IMG/VR virus record: IMGVR_UViG_3300025711_000007
Span: 1 to 64,000 of that record
From: a virus
Reading direction: 5' to 3' (one strand)
DNA length: 64,000 nt
Shown: in pieces, positions 22,603 through 31,151 of the stretch
Layout: every line of letters starts with the position of its first letter
Numbering within the stretch: position 1 is the first letter of the stretch
Notes under the pieces: model-generated
The model's database searches: none
The model's input: the letters and a program-made list of their open reading frames with translations, nothing else
Told to the model about the DNA's origin: nothing
Program-made: the position numbers and the translations under genes

Positions 22603-24312
22603 ATGCCGCGACAAGTCACGAAGGGCTTCCAGCTGGTCACGCTCGACGAGTGCTACCGCGACGTCGTGAAGGCGGACGGCGGAGCGGGTTCTCCGCGCCA
22701 GGTCAGCACTCCCGCTTCGCCGCCGCCGAGCACGTCGGACGTGGCGAGCCGCCCGAAGAAGTTCCCGCGTCGGCTGAAGCCGACCGTGCGGATGAAGCCG
22801 ATCAGCGACGCGGAGGCCATGGCTCACATCGCGAGCGGCACCTACAACCCGAACAAGCAGAAGTCGCTGCGCTGGCTCGTCGCGCTCAAGGCCCTCGCGA
22901 CCGGGTACTCGAAGACGTCCGGGGGCGGGGCGCTCAAGGCGGCGAACCGTCGGAGCCGGGATCGGCCGAGCCGCCGGAGCTGGCGCACGGCTCCGTACCT
23001 CGGCCCCGACGGTCGGTACGGGAAGATGAGCGGCAAGGACCGCCGGCGGTCCCTGCGCCGAGCGATGGAGGCGATGTCGTCCCCCATCGGGTCGGCGAAG
23101 CCGCCGAGCGTGTACCTGCCGGGAGTCCACAACCCGAAGTCTCCGGTGCGTTCCGCGTCGGGGATCAAGAAGCCGAAGAAGCTGGCGGTCGCGAAGCCAG
23201 GCAGCTCAGGTAACAGCATGGGGAAGGCCGGCGAGACCGCCGCGGTGGGTCGCGGGAGTCGAGGCGGCGCTGTTGGGGCGATCACCGGCGCCGCCGTGGG
23301 TCGGACCCTCAACGACGCGCGCCATGGCAACTCTCCTGGACGCGACGTGACGCGGTTCGGGATAACAACCGTGGCGTCTAAGCCATCGAACATCTCAGCG
23401 AGCGAGCGCGAACGGATAAGCGCCAAACGTGCGGCGCGGATGGCAAAACAGACAGCCGAGAAGTCCAGCAATCTGGAGAGCAGCATGGCGAAAGCGGAGC
23501 ACAGCTTCGGTAGAGGGGACCTCGTCGTCCACAACGCGAGCGCGGACCCGAAGGCTCACGGGACCATCGGCGCCGTCGGTCCTCGCTCCACGGGCACACA
23601 CATCCATCTCCGGACCGCGGGGTCTCCGCCTCGGATGGTCCACCACAGCGAGGTCCGCGCCGCGACCGCGGACGACATCAAGCATCACCAGAGCACGGTG
23701 CACAAGCTCCACGGCCTCGGCTTCACCGACCAGGCGACCGCGAAAGGAATTTCCATGTCGACGACGAATTTCAACGACCTGTTCAAGTCGGAACTCGGTA
23801 CGCCGGAAGACGAGGTCCTGACCGACTGCCCGCACTGCGAGGCGCCGATCACCAAGGGTGACCTCGAGAAGGCGCACAAAGGCAAGGGCAAGACGACGCA
23901 CCAGACCGGACCGAAGCACGGGAAGTCCAGCGCGCACGTCCGGGACCACAATCCGGAGGGCGGGACGATGCGGGGCGGCGACGGGCGTGGCGTCCACACG
24001 TCGAGCCGAGGCGTCCCCGGCGCGAAGAAGACCGACGAGGTCCGCATGGTCGGCCAGGGGCGGCGCGTGTTGAAGGCGGACGACGTGTCCGGAGAAGATG
24101 ACCTGGATGACCGGACGAGCAAGGCCGAGGTCCCGCCGACCAAGGATGTCAACAAGTCCGTCATCACGATCCGAGGCACCGAGTACGTGCAGTACGTCGA
24201 CGACGGGTCGGATGGTCGGATCGCCAAGGCTATCGCCGAGGGAGCCATCGGCGGGACCTCCCCGACTCAACCGCTCGACCTGAACAACGACCTCTCGCGG
24301 CTCCTGATCTGA
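22603..24312 (+). CDS. Large basic head-module protein
   Basis: 569 aa, unrecognised. Rich in Arg, Lys, Ser, Gly. The middle is Gly-rich (GRGSRGGAVGAITGAAVG), followed by a beta segment FGRGDLVVHNASADPKAHG. Near residue 385 an internal ATG (23755) has AAAGGA 6 nt upstream and could start a 185-aa shorter product with a CPHC site. Probably an internal or morphogenetic head protein. Confidence 0.55.
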   Translation: MPRQVTKGFQLVTLDECYRDVVKADGGAGSPRQVSTPASPPPSTSDVASRPKKFPRRLKPTVRMKPISDAEAMAHIASGTYNPNKQKSLRWLVALKALATGYSKTSGGGALKAANRRSRDRPSRRSWRTAPYLGPDGRYGKMSGKDRRRSLRRAMEAMSSPIGSAKPPSVYLPGVHNPKSPVRSASGIKKPKKLAVAKPGSSGNSMGKAGETAAVGRGSRGGAVGAITGAAVGRTLNDARHGNSPGRDVTRFGITTVASKPSNISASERERISAKRAARMAKQTAEKSSNLESSMAKAEHSFGRGDLVVHNASADPKAHGTIGAVGPRSTGTHIHLRTAGSPPRMVHHSEVRAATADDIKHHQSTVHKLHGLGFTDQATAKGISMSTTNFNDLFKSELGTPEDEVLTDCPHCEAPITKGDLEKAHKGKGKTTHQTGPKHGKSSAHVRDHNPEGGTMRGGDGRGVHTSSRGVPGAKKTDEVRMVGQGRRVLKADDVSGEDDLDDRTSKAEVPPTKDVNKSVITIRGTEYVQYVDDGSDGRIAKAIAEGAIGGTSPTQPLDLNNDLSRLLI

Positions 24313-24315
24313 CGC

Positions 24316-25764
24316 GTGCCGTCCGTCAGCCTCGACGCGATGTTCGGTGACGGAGGGGCGGACCTGGGCGGCGACGTCGTCGCCAAAGCCCAGGTCCGGT
24401 TCCGCGTCCGGCCGCCGGCGCACCCGGCGGCGCAGGACGTCGTCGACCGCGTCGTGTCGGCGTACGACGAGCGGCTCGACATGATCCTCGACGAGATCGT
24501 CGCGGTGATCCGATGTGCGAACTCGGAGCGTCCACCCACACCCGTCCTCGTGGTCGAGGGTGACCGCTCCACCCCGCGGGATCTCGTGGCGAAGGCCACG
24601 CCGCGCGCGCCGTTTCGTCCGGGGTCGCGAGGAGGCAAGTGGTACCGCGACAGCAAGGGCAACGTGCGCTACGGGGAGCCTCCCGAGGGGCGTTTCATGG
24701 GGAACGCCGGGACGGATGCCCCGATGCCGCACCTCGACCACTTCCGGCCTCGTCAGTTCATGGGCACCTTCGGCAGCGACCGGGAGCTGACCGGGTTCTT
24801 GGTCGAGCACGGGAGCAAGCACGGGTTCTCCGACAGCGAGCTCCGGTTCCTCAGCGCGTGGTACGGCACCAGCGACGGGGACGGCGGCGCCCTCTACGAC
24901 GCGTTCCTCGAGTGCGCCGGCTTGACGCGAGAGGAGGCGGCGAACGACGTCACTAACCTCCGCTTCGGCAGCAAGCAGCTCACGTACGAGGAGGCGGTGT
25001 TCGAGTTCTTCGCGGCGCAGGGTGCGCTGTTCATGGGCGAGGAGCCAACCTCCCCGGACCAGGTGAAGGAGTGGCACGCCGTGTTGAACGACGAGATCAA
25101 GCCGCTGCTCGACGACGTGTTCGTCAAGTACGAAGGGATGAAGGATGACGAGTCCCTGCAGGAGCACTTCGCGGGCGAGTCCGGCCGGCAGCGTCGCCGG
25201 TTCTTCGACCACGCGCGTCGCTGCGCAGGTGACGTCGACGGGGTCTCCGACTCCGTCGTTGGTGACTGGGATCCGACCCGGGTGACGGACACGGTCTTGA
25301 TGGGTATGCAGGCTCTCGGCCTGATCGCCCGCCGCGCCAGGGCGGAGCACCACGCGTACGTCCACGGGCGCCCTCACCTCCGCGACGCGGTGGTCGTCGA
25401 CGGCAGGTTGATCGCCAACGGGTCTGACAGCCCGCTTCTCGAGGGCGGCGGCAAGCTGGCCGAGCTGTCGTCCTCGCAGCTCATGCTGCTCTACGTGGCA
25501 GCCGAGCTGCACCGCAGGTGGGACGCGCACGCGCGGTCGTTCTCGCCGGAGAAGCAGGCGGACGTCGGCGCCGGCGAGCTCGGCGAGGCGGTGTTATCCG
25601 CGCTCGCGGGGAAGACTCCGCGGTGGGCCGAGGTGTCGAGCGTGATCCGCGGGCGCCTCGCGGAGCTGGTCGACCTCGTGGTGTCGCGGCTCAACGCCGT
25701 CAACTCCCGCGAGGGTCTGCCCACCAAGCACGGGCCGGCGAAGCGGCGGCGAGGGTCGCGGTGA
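24316..25764 (+). CDS. Head-module protein, unknown function
   Basis: 482 aa, GTG start 4 nt after the previous stop. Residues about 95-120 carry FRPGSRGGKWYRDSKGNVRYG, a short motif seen in several phage head proteins. The rest is mostly helical and acidic (EEPTSPDQVKEWHAVLNDEI). The C-terminus is basic. Could be an injected or scaffold-like protein. No catalytic motif found. Confidence 0.55.
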   Translation: MPSVSLDAMFGDGGADLGGDVVAKAQVRFRVRPPAHPAAQDVVDRVVSAYDERLDMILDEIVAVIRCANSERPPTPVLVVEGDRSTPRDLVAKATPRAPFRPGSRGGKWYRDSKGNVRYGEPPEGRFMGNAGTDAPMPHLDHFRPRQFMGTFGSDRELTGFLVEHGSKHGFSDSELRFLSAWYGTSDGDGGALYDAFLECAGLTREEAANDVTNLRFGSKQLTYEEAVFEFFAAQGALFMGEEPTSPDQVKEWHAVLNDEIKPLLDDVFVKYEGMKDDESLQEHFAGESGRQRRRFFDHARRCAGDVDGVSDSVVGDWDPTRVTDTVLMGMQALGLIARRARAEHHAYVHGRPHLRDAVVVDGRLIANGSDSPLLEGGGKLAELSSSQLMLLYVAAELHRRWDAHARSFSPEKQADVGAGELGEAVLSALAGKTPRWAEVSSVIRGRLAELVDLVVSRLNAVNSREGLPTKHGPAKRRRGSR

Positions 25765-26171
25765 CCGCCGGCCCATTCATCCTCGAGATCGACCCCGGCG
25801 TCGAAGGCGACGTCCCGTCGCTCCACGCGCTGACGCCGGCGTCCGTGCTCGTGGTCCTGGGTCGAGAGGACCTCGAGCAGAAGCTCGCGGCCTTCGCCGA
25901 CCCGGTCAGGAACAAGGTCGTGCGCAACGCGCCGAAGGACCGGCGATGGTACGTCGAGAAGATCCTCCCAGCGCTGCGGTTCTACTGCGACAAGTACGAC
26001 GTCGAGCAACCGAGCTGGCTGGTGGGCAACAACCACTGGGAAGGGATGCCGCGGGACGAGCAGGAGCGGCTGTTCGGGCCAGGGGACCTGCGGTTCCGAG
26101 AATTCCGACCCGTGAGCTGCCCGGACATCGCCGTCGTCCGCGACGGCGACGACGAGCAGGAGCCCGCGTAG
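25761..26171 (+). CDS. Small head-module protein
   Basis: 136 aa, GTG overlapping the previous stop (GTGA). Alpha/beta, containing APKDRRWYVEKILPALRFYC. Unrecognised. Sits directly before the MuF-like gene and shares one nucleotide with it. Confidence 0.55.
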   Translation: MTAGPFILEIDPGVEGDVPSLHALTPASVLVVLGREDLEQKLAAFADPVRNKVVRNAPKDRRWYVEKILPALRFYCDKYDVEQPSWLVGNNHWEGMPRDEQERLFGPGDLRFREFRPVSCPDIAVVRDGDDEQEPA

Positions 26172-27118
26172 TGGCTCCCCGCATTCTGTCGCCGCTGCAG
26201 CGCCGGCGCATCCAGCAGGCGATCCGCGACGGCCACCTCGCGTTCCTGGCGGAGGTGTTCGGACCCACCGCGATCGACGCGGACGACTACGACCGGCTGC
26301 GCGCCGCCGGCAAGATCCGAGGCGAGAGGCTGATGCCGCAGGACGCCGCGCTGGCCGCCCACGCGATCGGGGCGATCGCCGGGCACGAGCAGGCGGATGG
26401 TCCGTCAGGTGACGGCAGCTTGCTGTCCGCGCCGGACGAGTTCTGGCAACACGTCCGCGACGACCCGCAGGTCATCACGGAGGCCGAGCGCGAGGCCGTG
26501 ACGGTGATCCGCGACCGGGTCGCGCAGTACGTGCGCGGGCTCGGCGACGGCCTCGACGCCGCGGTCGGCCACATACTGATCGACGTCGACGACGAGGCCC
26601 GGAAGGTGCGGTTGGTCCGAGGGGCCGCAGACGAGCGGGCGTCCAAGCAGGTGGTGATCGAGCGGGTCCGGGTGGCGATCAACAACCTCCGGCGGGACTG
26701 GCTCCGCGTCGCCCACACCGAGCTGCACAACGCGGCCGAGTCGGCGAAGGCGGTCGTGCTGGCGGGTCGCGACCCGGCGGTGTTCAAGCGCCCGCACCCG
26801 GACGCCTGCGCGTTCTGCAAGCTGCTGTACTTGAAGCCCGACGGTTTGACGCCGCGCGTGTTCAGGTTGTCCGCGCTCATCGCGAACGGCACGAACGTAG
26901 GTCGGCGAGCTCGCCGGCCGACGAGGTCGGGCAGGTCCCGCACGGAGTGGAAGCCCGTCCTCGGGGCGGTGCACCCGTTCTGCCGGTGCTCCATGAGCGT
27001 CCTGCCTGGTGGCATGGGCTTCGACGCCCACGGCCAGATGGTGTACGTTGGCGTCAAGAAGTCGGTGTCGGTCGAAGCGATCGACAAGGATCTCGTCAAC
27101 CACACCTGCGAGGAGTGA
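26171..27118 (+). CDS. MuF-like minor head protein
   Basis: 315 aa, GTG 26171. The family core is in the C-terminal half: RVAHTELHNAAESAKA, then HPDACAFCKLLYL, then SALIANGTNVGR and VLGAVHPFCRCSM. The conserved Cys/His pattern is intact. MuF proteins sit in the procapsid near the portal and often carry C-terminal toxin or enzyme domains. None is present here. Confidence 0.8.
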   Translation: MAPRILSPLQRRRIQQAIRDGHLAFLAEVFGPTAIDADDYDRLRAAGKIRGERLMPQDAALAAHAIGAIAGHEQADGPSGDGSLLSAPDEFWQHVRDDPQVITEAEREAVTVIRDRVAQYVRGLGDGLDAAVGHILIDVDDEARKVRLVRGAADERASKQVVIERVRVAINNLRRDWLRVAHTELHNAAESAKAVVLAGRDPAVFKRPHPDACAFCKLLYLKPDGLTPRVFRLSALIANGTNVGRRARRPTRSGRSRTEWKPVLGAVHPFCRCSMSVLPGGMGFDAHGQMVYVGVKKSVSVEAIDKDLVNHTCEE

Positions 27119-27123
27119 CACAG

Positions 27124-27702
27124 ATGGCGCGCATCACAGGAACCGTATCGCGCAGCGTACCGCTCGACCCCGTCATCGGCCGCCCGCTGACCCTGTCCGG
27201 CACGTTCGACCTCTTCGTGTCGGGGGCCGAGCTGGCGCGCATCACGCCGACGCTCGAGTCGCTCATCGCCTCGGGCATCATGACGAGCCACAACAGGTAC
27301 CAGGAGAGCGACAGCCTCGTGGCCAACGTCACGGCCCCGATCGTCGACGTCGCGGCGAGCGGCACCGCGACGCCGGCCCCGCTCCAGACCATCTCGATCG
27401 CGGTCCCGGACGCCGCCGGCGACAACACGTACACGTACACGTCGGCGAAGAAGATCGAGGTCGTCGACGTCGTCGTCCACAAGAACGGGGCCGGCGCCGG
27501 CAACACGATCCAGCTACAGGACAACGCCGCCGCCGCGATCTCCGACGCGATCGTCGCCGCCGTCGACAAGGCCGTCACCCGAGCAGGGACGCTGGACCAG
27601 ACCAAGAAGGTCATCAACGCGGGCTCAACGTTCAAGCTCCTCGCCCACCGCGCGGCCGGGACGATGGCGTCCGAGGTGTACCTGGTCGTCATCCTCCGGT
27701 GA
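27124..27702 (+). CDS. Beta-rich putative virion protein
   Basis: 192 aa. Starts with ITGTVSRSVPLDPVIGRPLT. The C-terminal half is Ala/Val/Asp-rich with repeating strands (ISIAVPDAAGDNTYTYTSAK). Looks like a capsid-surface or decoration protein. No exact family recognised. Confidence 0.5.
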   Translation: MARITGTVSRSVPLDPVIGRPLTLSGTFDLFVSGAELARITPTLESLIASGIMTSHNRYQESDSLVANVTAPIVDVAASGTATPAPLQTISIAVPDAAGDNTYTYTSAKKIEVVDVVVHKNGAGAGNTIQLQDNAAAAISDAIVAAVDKAVTRAGTLDQTKKVINAGSTFKLLAHRAAGTMASEVYLVVILR

Positions 27703-27718
27703 GACGGGCGTCCGCCGC

Positions 27719-28579
27719 ATGAGCGAGTTCTCAGACCTCGTAATGCGCGAGAAGCCGCGGAAGCTCGGCAAGGCTCCGGGCGGCAAGAGCGGGGCTTTGC
27801 TCGCGTCGTACGAGGGAGGAGTCAAGGCGATCGTCAAGGTCACCAAGGACAAGCTGCCGAGCGGCCACCGCAAGCAGCGCGGCATCCCGGCCGAGGCTCA
27901 CCCGACGCGGGAGGTCGCGTTCTACAGCGCCGCGCTGATGCTCGGGTACGGAGAGCTCGTGCCGGAGACGGTGCTGACGAGCAAGGCTGTGCCAGGCGCG
28001 ACGGCGTCGGCGCAGCTGTTCGTCCCCGCGCACCAGCTCCACGAGGTCGTGCCGGAGCTGAAGGACCTCGACGCGCCCGACTGGGGGCAGCACCTCGTCG
28101 AGGCGTGCGCCAGGGTACCGAAGGTGTTCTGGAAGCGGCTCCTCATCCTCGACATCCTCGGCGGGGTCCGCGACCGTCACGCGAACAACATCGGCCTGCG
28201 CCTGCGCGTAGTCGACGACCAGCCGGTGTACAGGAACGTCGCTTGGGACAACGCGGTGTCGTTCGGCAAGACGTTTGATCGTTACCACAACGTGTTCCAC
28301 AAGCACTTGTTCCGGAGAGCTGTGGACCTCGGAGAAGAATGGCAATCTGTAGACAAGTTGACCCGCGCTGACCTGCGAGGAGCAGTCGGCATGTACTTGC
28401 AACCAGACGAGCTCGAGCATGCCTACCTGCGCGTGCGGTTCTTCCGCGACTACCCCTACCGATTGCCGTGGCGCGTCTGCAGCAAGGGCAACGACGACCC
28501 GCACGGTTTCCCCGACTACGAGACGTATTTCCGGTCGTGTGTCGGGGGCCCCCGACACACGGCACACGTCGCGGCATGA
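27719..28579 (+). CDS. PI3/PI4-kinase-like (HipA-type) kinase fold protein
   Basis: 286 aa. The kinase-like features are VKAIVKVTK (Lys about 36-43), PTREVAFYSAA with Glu 65, then LLILDILGGVRDRHANNIGL (141-160) with catalytic-loop Asp 152 and Asn 157, and AWDNAVSFG (175-183) as the metal-binding Asp motif. The order matches phosphatidylinositol 4-kinase/HipA folds. It may phosphorylate a virion or host protein. Part of the gene (28270-28400) is lower in G+C. Confidence 0.65.
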   Translation: MSEFSDLVMREKPRKLGKAPGGKSGALLASYEGGVKAIVKVTKDKLPSGHRKQRGIPAEAHPTREVAFYSAALMLGYGELVPETVLTSKAVPGATASAQLFVPAHQLHEVVPELKDLDAPDWGQHLVEACARVPKVFWKRLLILDILGGVRDRHANNIGLRLRVVDDQPVYRNVAWDNAVSFGKTFDRYHNVFHKHLFRRAVDLGEEWQSVDKLTRADLRGAVGMYLQPDELEHAYLRVRFFRDYPYRLPWRVCSKGNDDPHGFPDYETYFRSCVGGPRHTAHVAA

Positions 28580-28612
28580 ACTTCGTGTATATTCAACCCG
28601 TGGTGACCCGAG

Positions 28613-29359
28613 ATGCGTGAGCGCGACCATGTCGACCGCCTCCTGGAGAGCGACGACTTCTGCGTGTGGACTCCCATCGACACCACGCTGATAGAGAAGT
28701 CAGCCAAGGCGGGCGTCGACGTCGAAGCGACGCGCCCGATCGGCGGGTGGTGCTCGACGGAGAACATCGACAGGCAAGAGGAAGTGGTCGTTGCCAAGGG
28801 GCTCGACTTCTCCGAGTTCGTGCAGTTCGGGTACTTCAACGACAACCACCGGCAAGACACCGCGTCGGTGCTCGGGTACCCGAGGCTCGCCAAGCTCCAC
28901 AAGGCGGGGTGGTGGACCGAAGGTAACCTGCTGCCTGGTTACCCGCCGGCGGACCGCGTGTGGGAGCTGGCCAAGGCGCTCGCGAAGTCGCGGGCCCCCC
29001 GCAGCCTCGGGTTCTCCATCGAGGGCAAGGTGCTGGAGAGGGACGGAGGATCGCGCATCGTGAGGGCGAAGGTGCGCAACGTCGCCATCACCAACGCTCC
29101 GGTCAACACCGACTGTACGTGGTCCATCTTGTCAAAAGCGTTCTCCTCGGCGGGCCGGGTGGAGACCGCGGCTCGCAAGGCTATGGCAGAAAACCGGACG
29201 ATGGGGCAGAGTCAGGGGGGCCACAGCGTGAGCAGCATCATCCACCAGCGCAACGTGGTCCTCAGCTTCGACGAGGCGGTCGACCGCGTGCGGAGGATCC
29301 ACCCGCACCTCAGCAAAAGCGCGTGCGCGCGCGTTGTCCGCTTCGCGGCGCGTCGCTAG
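28613..29359 (+). CDS. Prohead (capsid maturation) protease
   Basis: 248 aa. Cleaves scaffold and capsid proteins during head maturation. HK97-type serine protease features: WCSTENIDRQEEVVVAKGLD, NDNH with His 79, and LGFSIEGKV with Ser 135, followed by RAKVRNVAITNAPVN. The C-terminal 80 residues are extra. ATG 28613 has a weak ribosome site. A TATATT at 28588-28593 may be a -10 box. Confidence 0.8.
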   Translation: MRERDHVDRLLESDDFCVWTPIDTTLIEKSAKAGVDVEATRPIGGWCSTENIDRQEEVVVAKGLDFSEFVQFGYFNDNHRQDTASVLGYPRLAKLHKAGWWTEGNLLPGYPPADRVWELAKALAKSRAPRSLGFSIEGKVLERDGGSRIVRAKVRNVAITNAPVNTDCTWSILSKAFSSAGRVETAARKAMAENRTMGQSQGGHSVSSIIHQRNVVLSFDEAVDRVRRIHPHLSKSACARVVRFAARR

Positions 29360-29371
29360 GAGATCCGAACC

Positions 29372-29704
29372 ATGCCTGCCACCAAGAACACGTTCTCGCC
29401 GCGCCCCTGGCAGAGCCAGCAGGACGGCAACGTCCACACGGGCGTCGTGTCCGTCACGGGGTCCGCCGTGGTTGACCTCGGGATCGGTCACGGCAACTTC
29501 GTCCCCTGCGTCAGCTTGCAGGGTTCGACGGCGGCGATCGCAAACGCGGCGGCCAACGTGACGTGGTCGTACGGGCCGCAGCCGGGTCAGTTCACGATCT
29601 CCACGTGGAAGGCGACCGCCGCCGGCACCACCACGTTGATCGCCGCCACCGCGGCGGTCAGCGTGTCGTTCATCGCGTTCGCCGATAGTTCGGCGGGAAT
29701 TTAG
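29372..29704 (+). CDS. Small beta-rich decoration-like protein
   Basis: 110 aa. All-beta pattern with Ala/Thr-rich strands (AATAAVSVSFIAFADSSAG). AGGAG lies about 9 nt before the ATG. Position between protease and capsid genes suggests a capsid-decoration protein. Confidence 0.55.
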   Translation: MPATKNTFSPRPWQSQQDGNVHTGVVSVTGSAVVDLGIGHGNFVPCVSLQGSTAAIANAAANVTWSYGPQPGQFTISTWKATAAGTTTLIAATAAVSVSFIAFADSSAGI

Positions 29705-29718
29705 AGAAGGAGACGGAT

Positions 29719-30072
29719 ATGGGTAAGAACAACGTCATCCCGAACTTCGCCGACGTGCAATTGGCGAAGGTGAACAGGAACGAGTCCCTCACCGTGCCAG
29801 ACACCATCCAGGCGGCGTCTCCCAGCGGGATCTCGTCGGGGTTGTCGCCGGCGACGCTGTTCGACAGCAAGCGCGCCACTGTCGGCGGCGCCATCTACGC
29901 TGCCTACAGCGACGCAGCGGGGCCCGCGAGCGACGACTTCCAGTACAACCTCAACCCCGGCGACGTGGTCGCGGTGAGCAACGCCGCCTCGGCGCTCGTG
30001 ACGGTTAACGGGAACCTCGTCTACACGATCGCGAACACCAACGTCGCCGGCGTCCTCCTCTACTACGTGTAG
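29719..30072 (+). CDS. Small virion-type protein
   Basis: 117 aa. AAGGAGA precedes ATG 29719. Beta-rich, ending NTNVAGVLLYYV. Contains YNLNPGDVVAVSNAASA. Likely a capsid-associated or decoration protein, by position only. Confidence 0.5.
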   Translation: MGKNNVIPNFADVQLAKVNRNESLTVPDTIQAASPSGISSGLSPATLFDSKRATVGGAIYAAYSDAAGPASDDFQYNLNPGDVVAVSNAASALVTVNGNLVYTIANTNVAGVLLYYV

Positions 30073-30120
30073 AGGACCCGTCCGACCGCCGCCTCCTCCA
30101 TCGCGCGTTAAGGAACTGAC

Positions 30121-31131
30121 ATGGCAAAGACCAAGATCGCTGAGGGCAAGCTCCTCAAGGCCATCGCCGAGCTCGAGGCGGTCACGAAGGGTGACCCGCT
30201 GGAGGAGGCGGACCCCGAAGGCGGGTTGTCCACCGAGGGTGAGCCGCTCTCCGACGGGGCTCCTCGCGGGCGCGGCGACGCGACCAAGAAGTCGCGCCGG
30301 GCGAGCGCGAGTTCCCCGTTCGGGTCCAGGTCGTCGAGCTCGGCGTCTTCGGACGCGAGCTCGGACGATGGCGACGACGCCGACGCGATGTCGCCCCAGA
30401 AGCCCATCCCGAAGAAGGGAAAGAAGGTCAGCAAGGCCGCCCCGCCGCCGGCCGAGAGCAGCGAGTCGGACAGCGACGACGACTCCAGCGCCGGGTCCAG
30501 CGACTCCGACGATTCCGACGATGCGGACAAGTCGTTTCGCGACGCGGCCGAGGGCGACGAGGTGATGTCCAAGGGGCTCGTCGTCAACGAGTTCCTGGAG
30601 GCGATGGTCGACCAGATCAGCCTGGCGCTGTTCAACGTCCAGAAGTCGATGGCGAAGTCGCTCAAGGCGATGGAGCAGCGTCTCCAGTCCCACATCGACG
30701 ACCGCGTCGCCAAGAGCGCGGCGGGTCAGGGCGACTTCAATGCCCGCCTCGCGAAGGCGGTCGCGGCGATCGGCAACACCGTGCAGGGCGAGCTGCTCGG
30801 CATGGCGGACATGGTCAAGTCGATGGCCAACCAGCCGGTGTCCGGCCCGCGTGGCAAGGCGGTGCTGAGCAAGGGAGAGGTCAACGCGCCGCCGTGGAGC
30901 GGGCCGTCGGCAGTCAACGCCGACCAGCGGATGGCGAGCGGGTCGGGCGGGGACTACGTCGCGGAGCTGAGCGAGCTGTCCCCCGAGGCGATCGGGGACT
31001 GGCTGTTCAAGAAGTCGGCGAGCCAGGCCGTGGACCCGCGGGTCATCATGGCCTGGGAAGCGGATCGCTACAACGTCGAGGTGTTGCCTGTGCAGATCCG
31101 CAAGGCCATCGCCAACGACCTCATCAAGTAA
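30121..31131 (+). CDS. Acidic scaffold-like protein
   Basis: 336 aa. Residues about 60-140 are extremely Ser/Asp/Glu-rich (SESDSDDDSSAGSSDSDDSD). A helical part (MVDQISLALFNVQKSMAKSL) follows, and the C-terminus has ELSELSPEAIGDWLFKKSAS. Size, charge and position just before the capsid gene and after the protease fit a scaffolding protein. Confidence 0.55.
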   Translation: MAKTKIAEGKLLKAIAELEAVTKGDPLEEADPEGGLSTEGEPLSDGAPRGRGDATKKSRRASASSPFGSRSSSSASSDASSDDGDDADAMSPQKPIPKKGKKVSKAAPPPAESSESDSDDDSSAGSSDSDDSDDADKSFRDAAEGDEVMSKGLVVNEFLEAMVDQISLALFNVQKSMAKSLKAMEQRLQSHIDDRVAKSAAGQGDFNARLAKAVAAIGNTVQGELLGMADMVKSMANQPVSGPRGKAVLSKGEVNAPPWSGPSAVNADQRMASGSGGDYVAELSELSPEAIGDWLFKKSASQAVDPRVIMAWEADRYNVEVLPVQIRKAIANDLIK

Positions 31132-31151
31132 GTAGAAGGGAGGCGCCCGAA

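Noticed and set aside
23395-25530. 711-residue minus-strand open frame opposite the head genes
   Set aside because: Same reason: no motifs, no promoter or ribosome site, and the plus-strand genes have recognisable features and tight overlaps.
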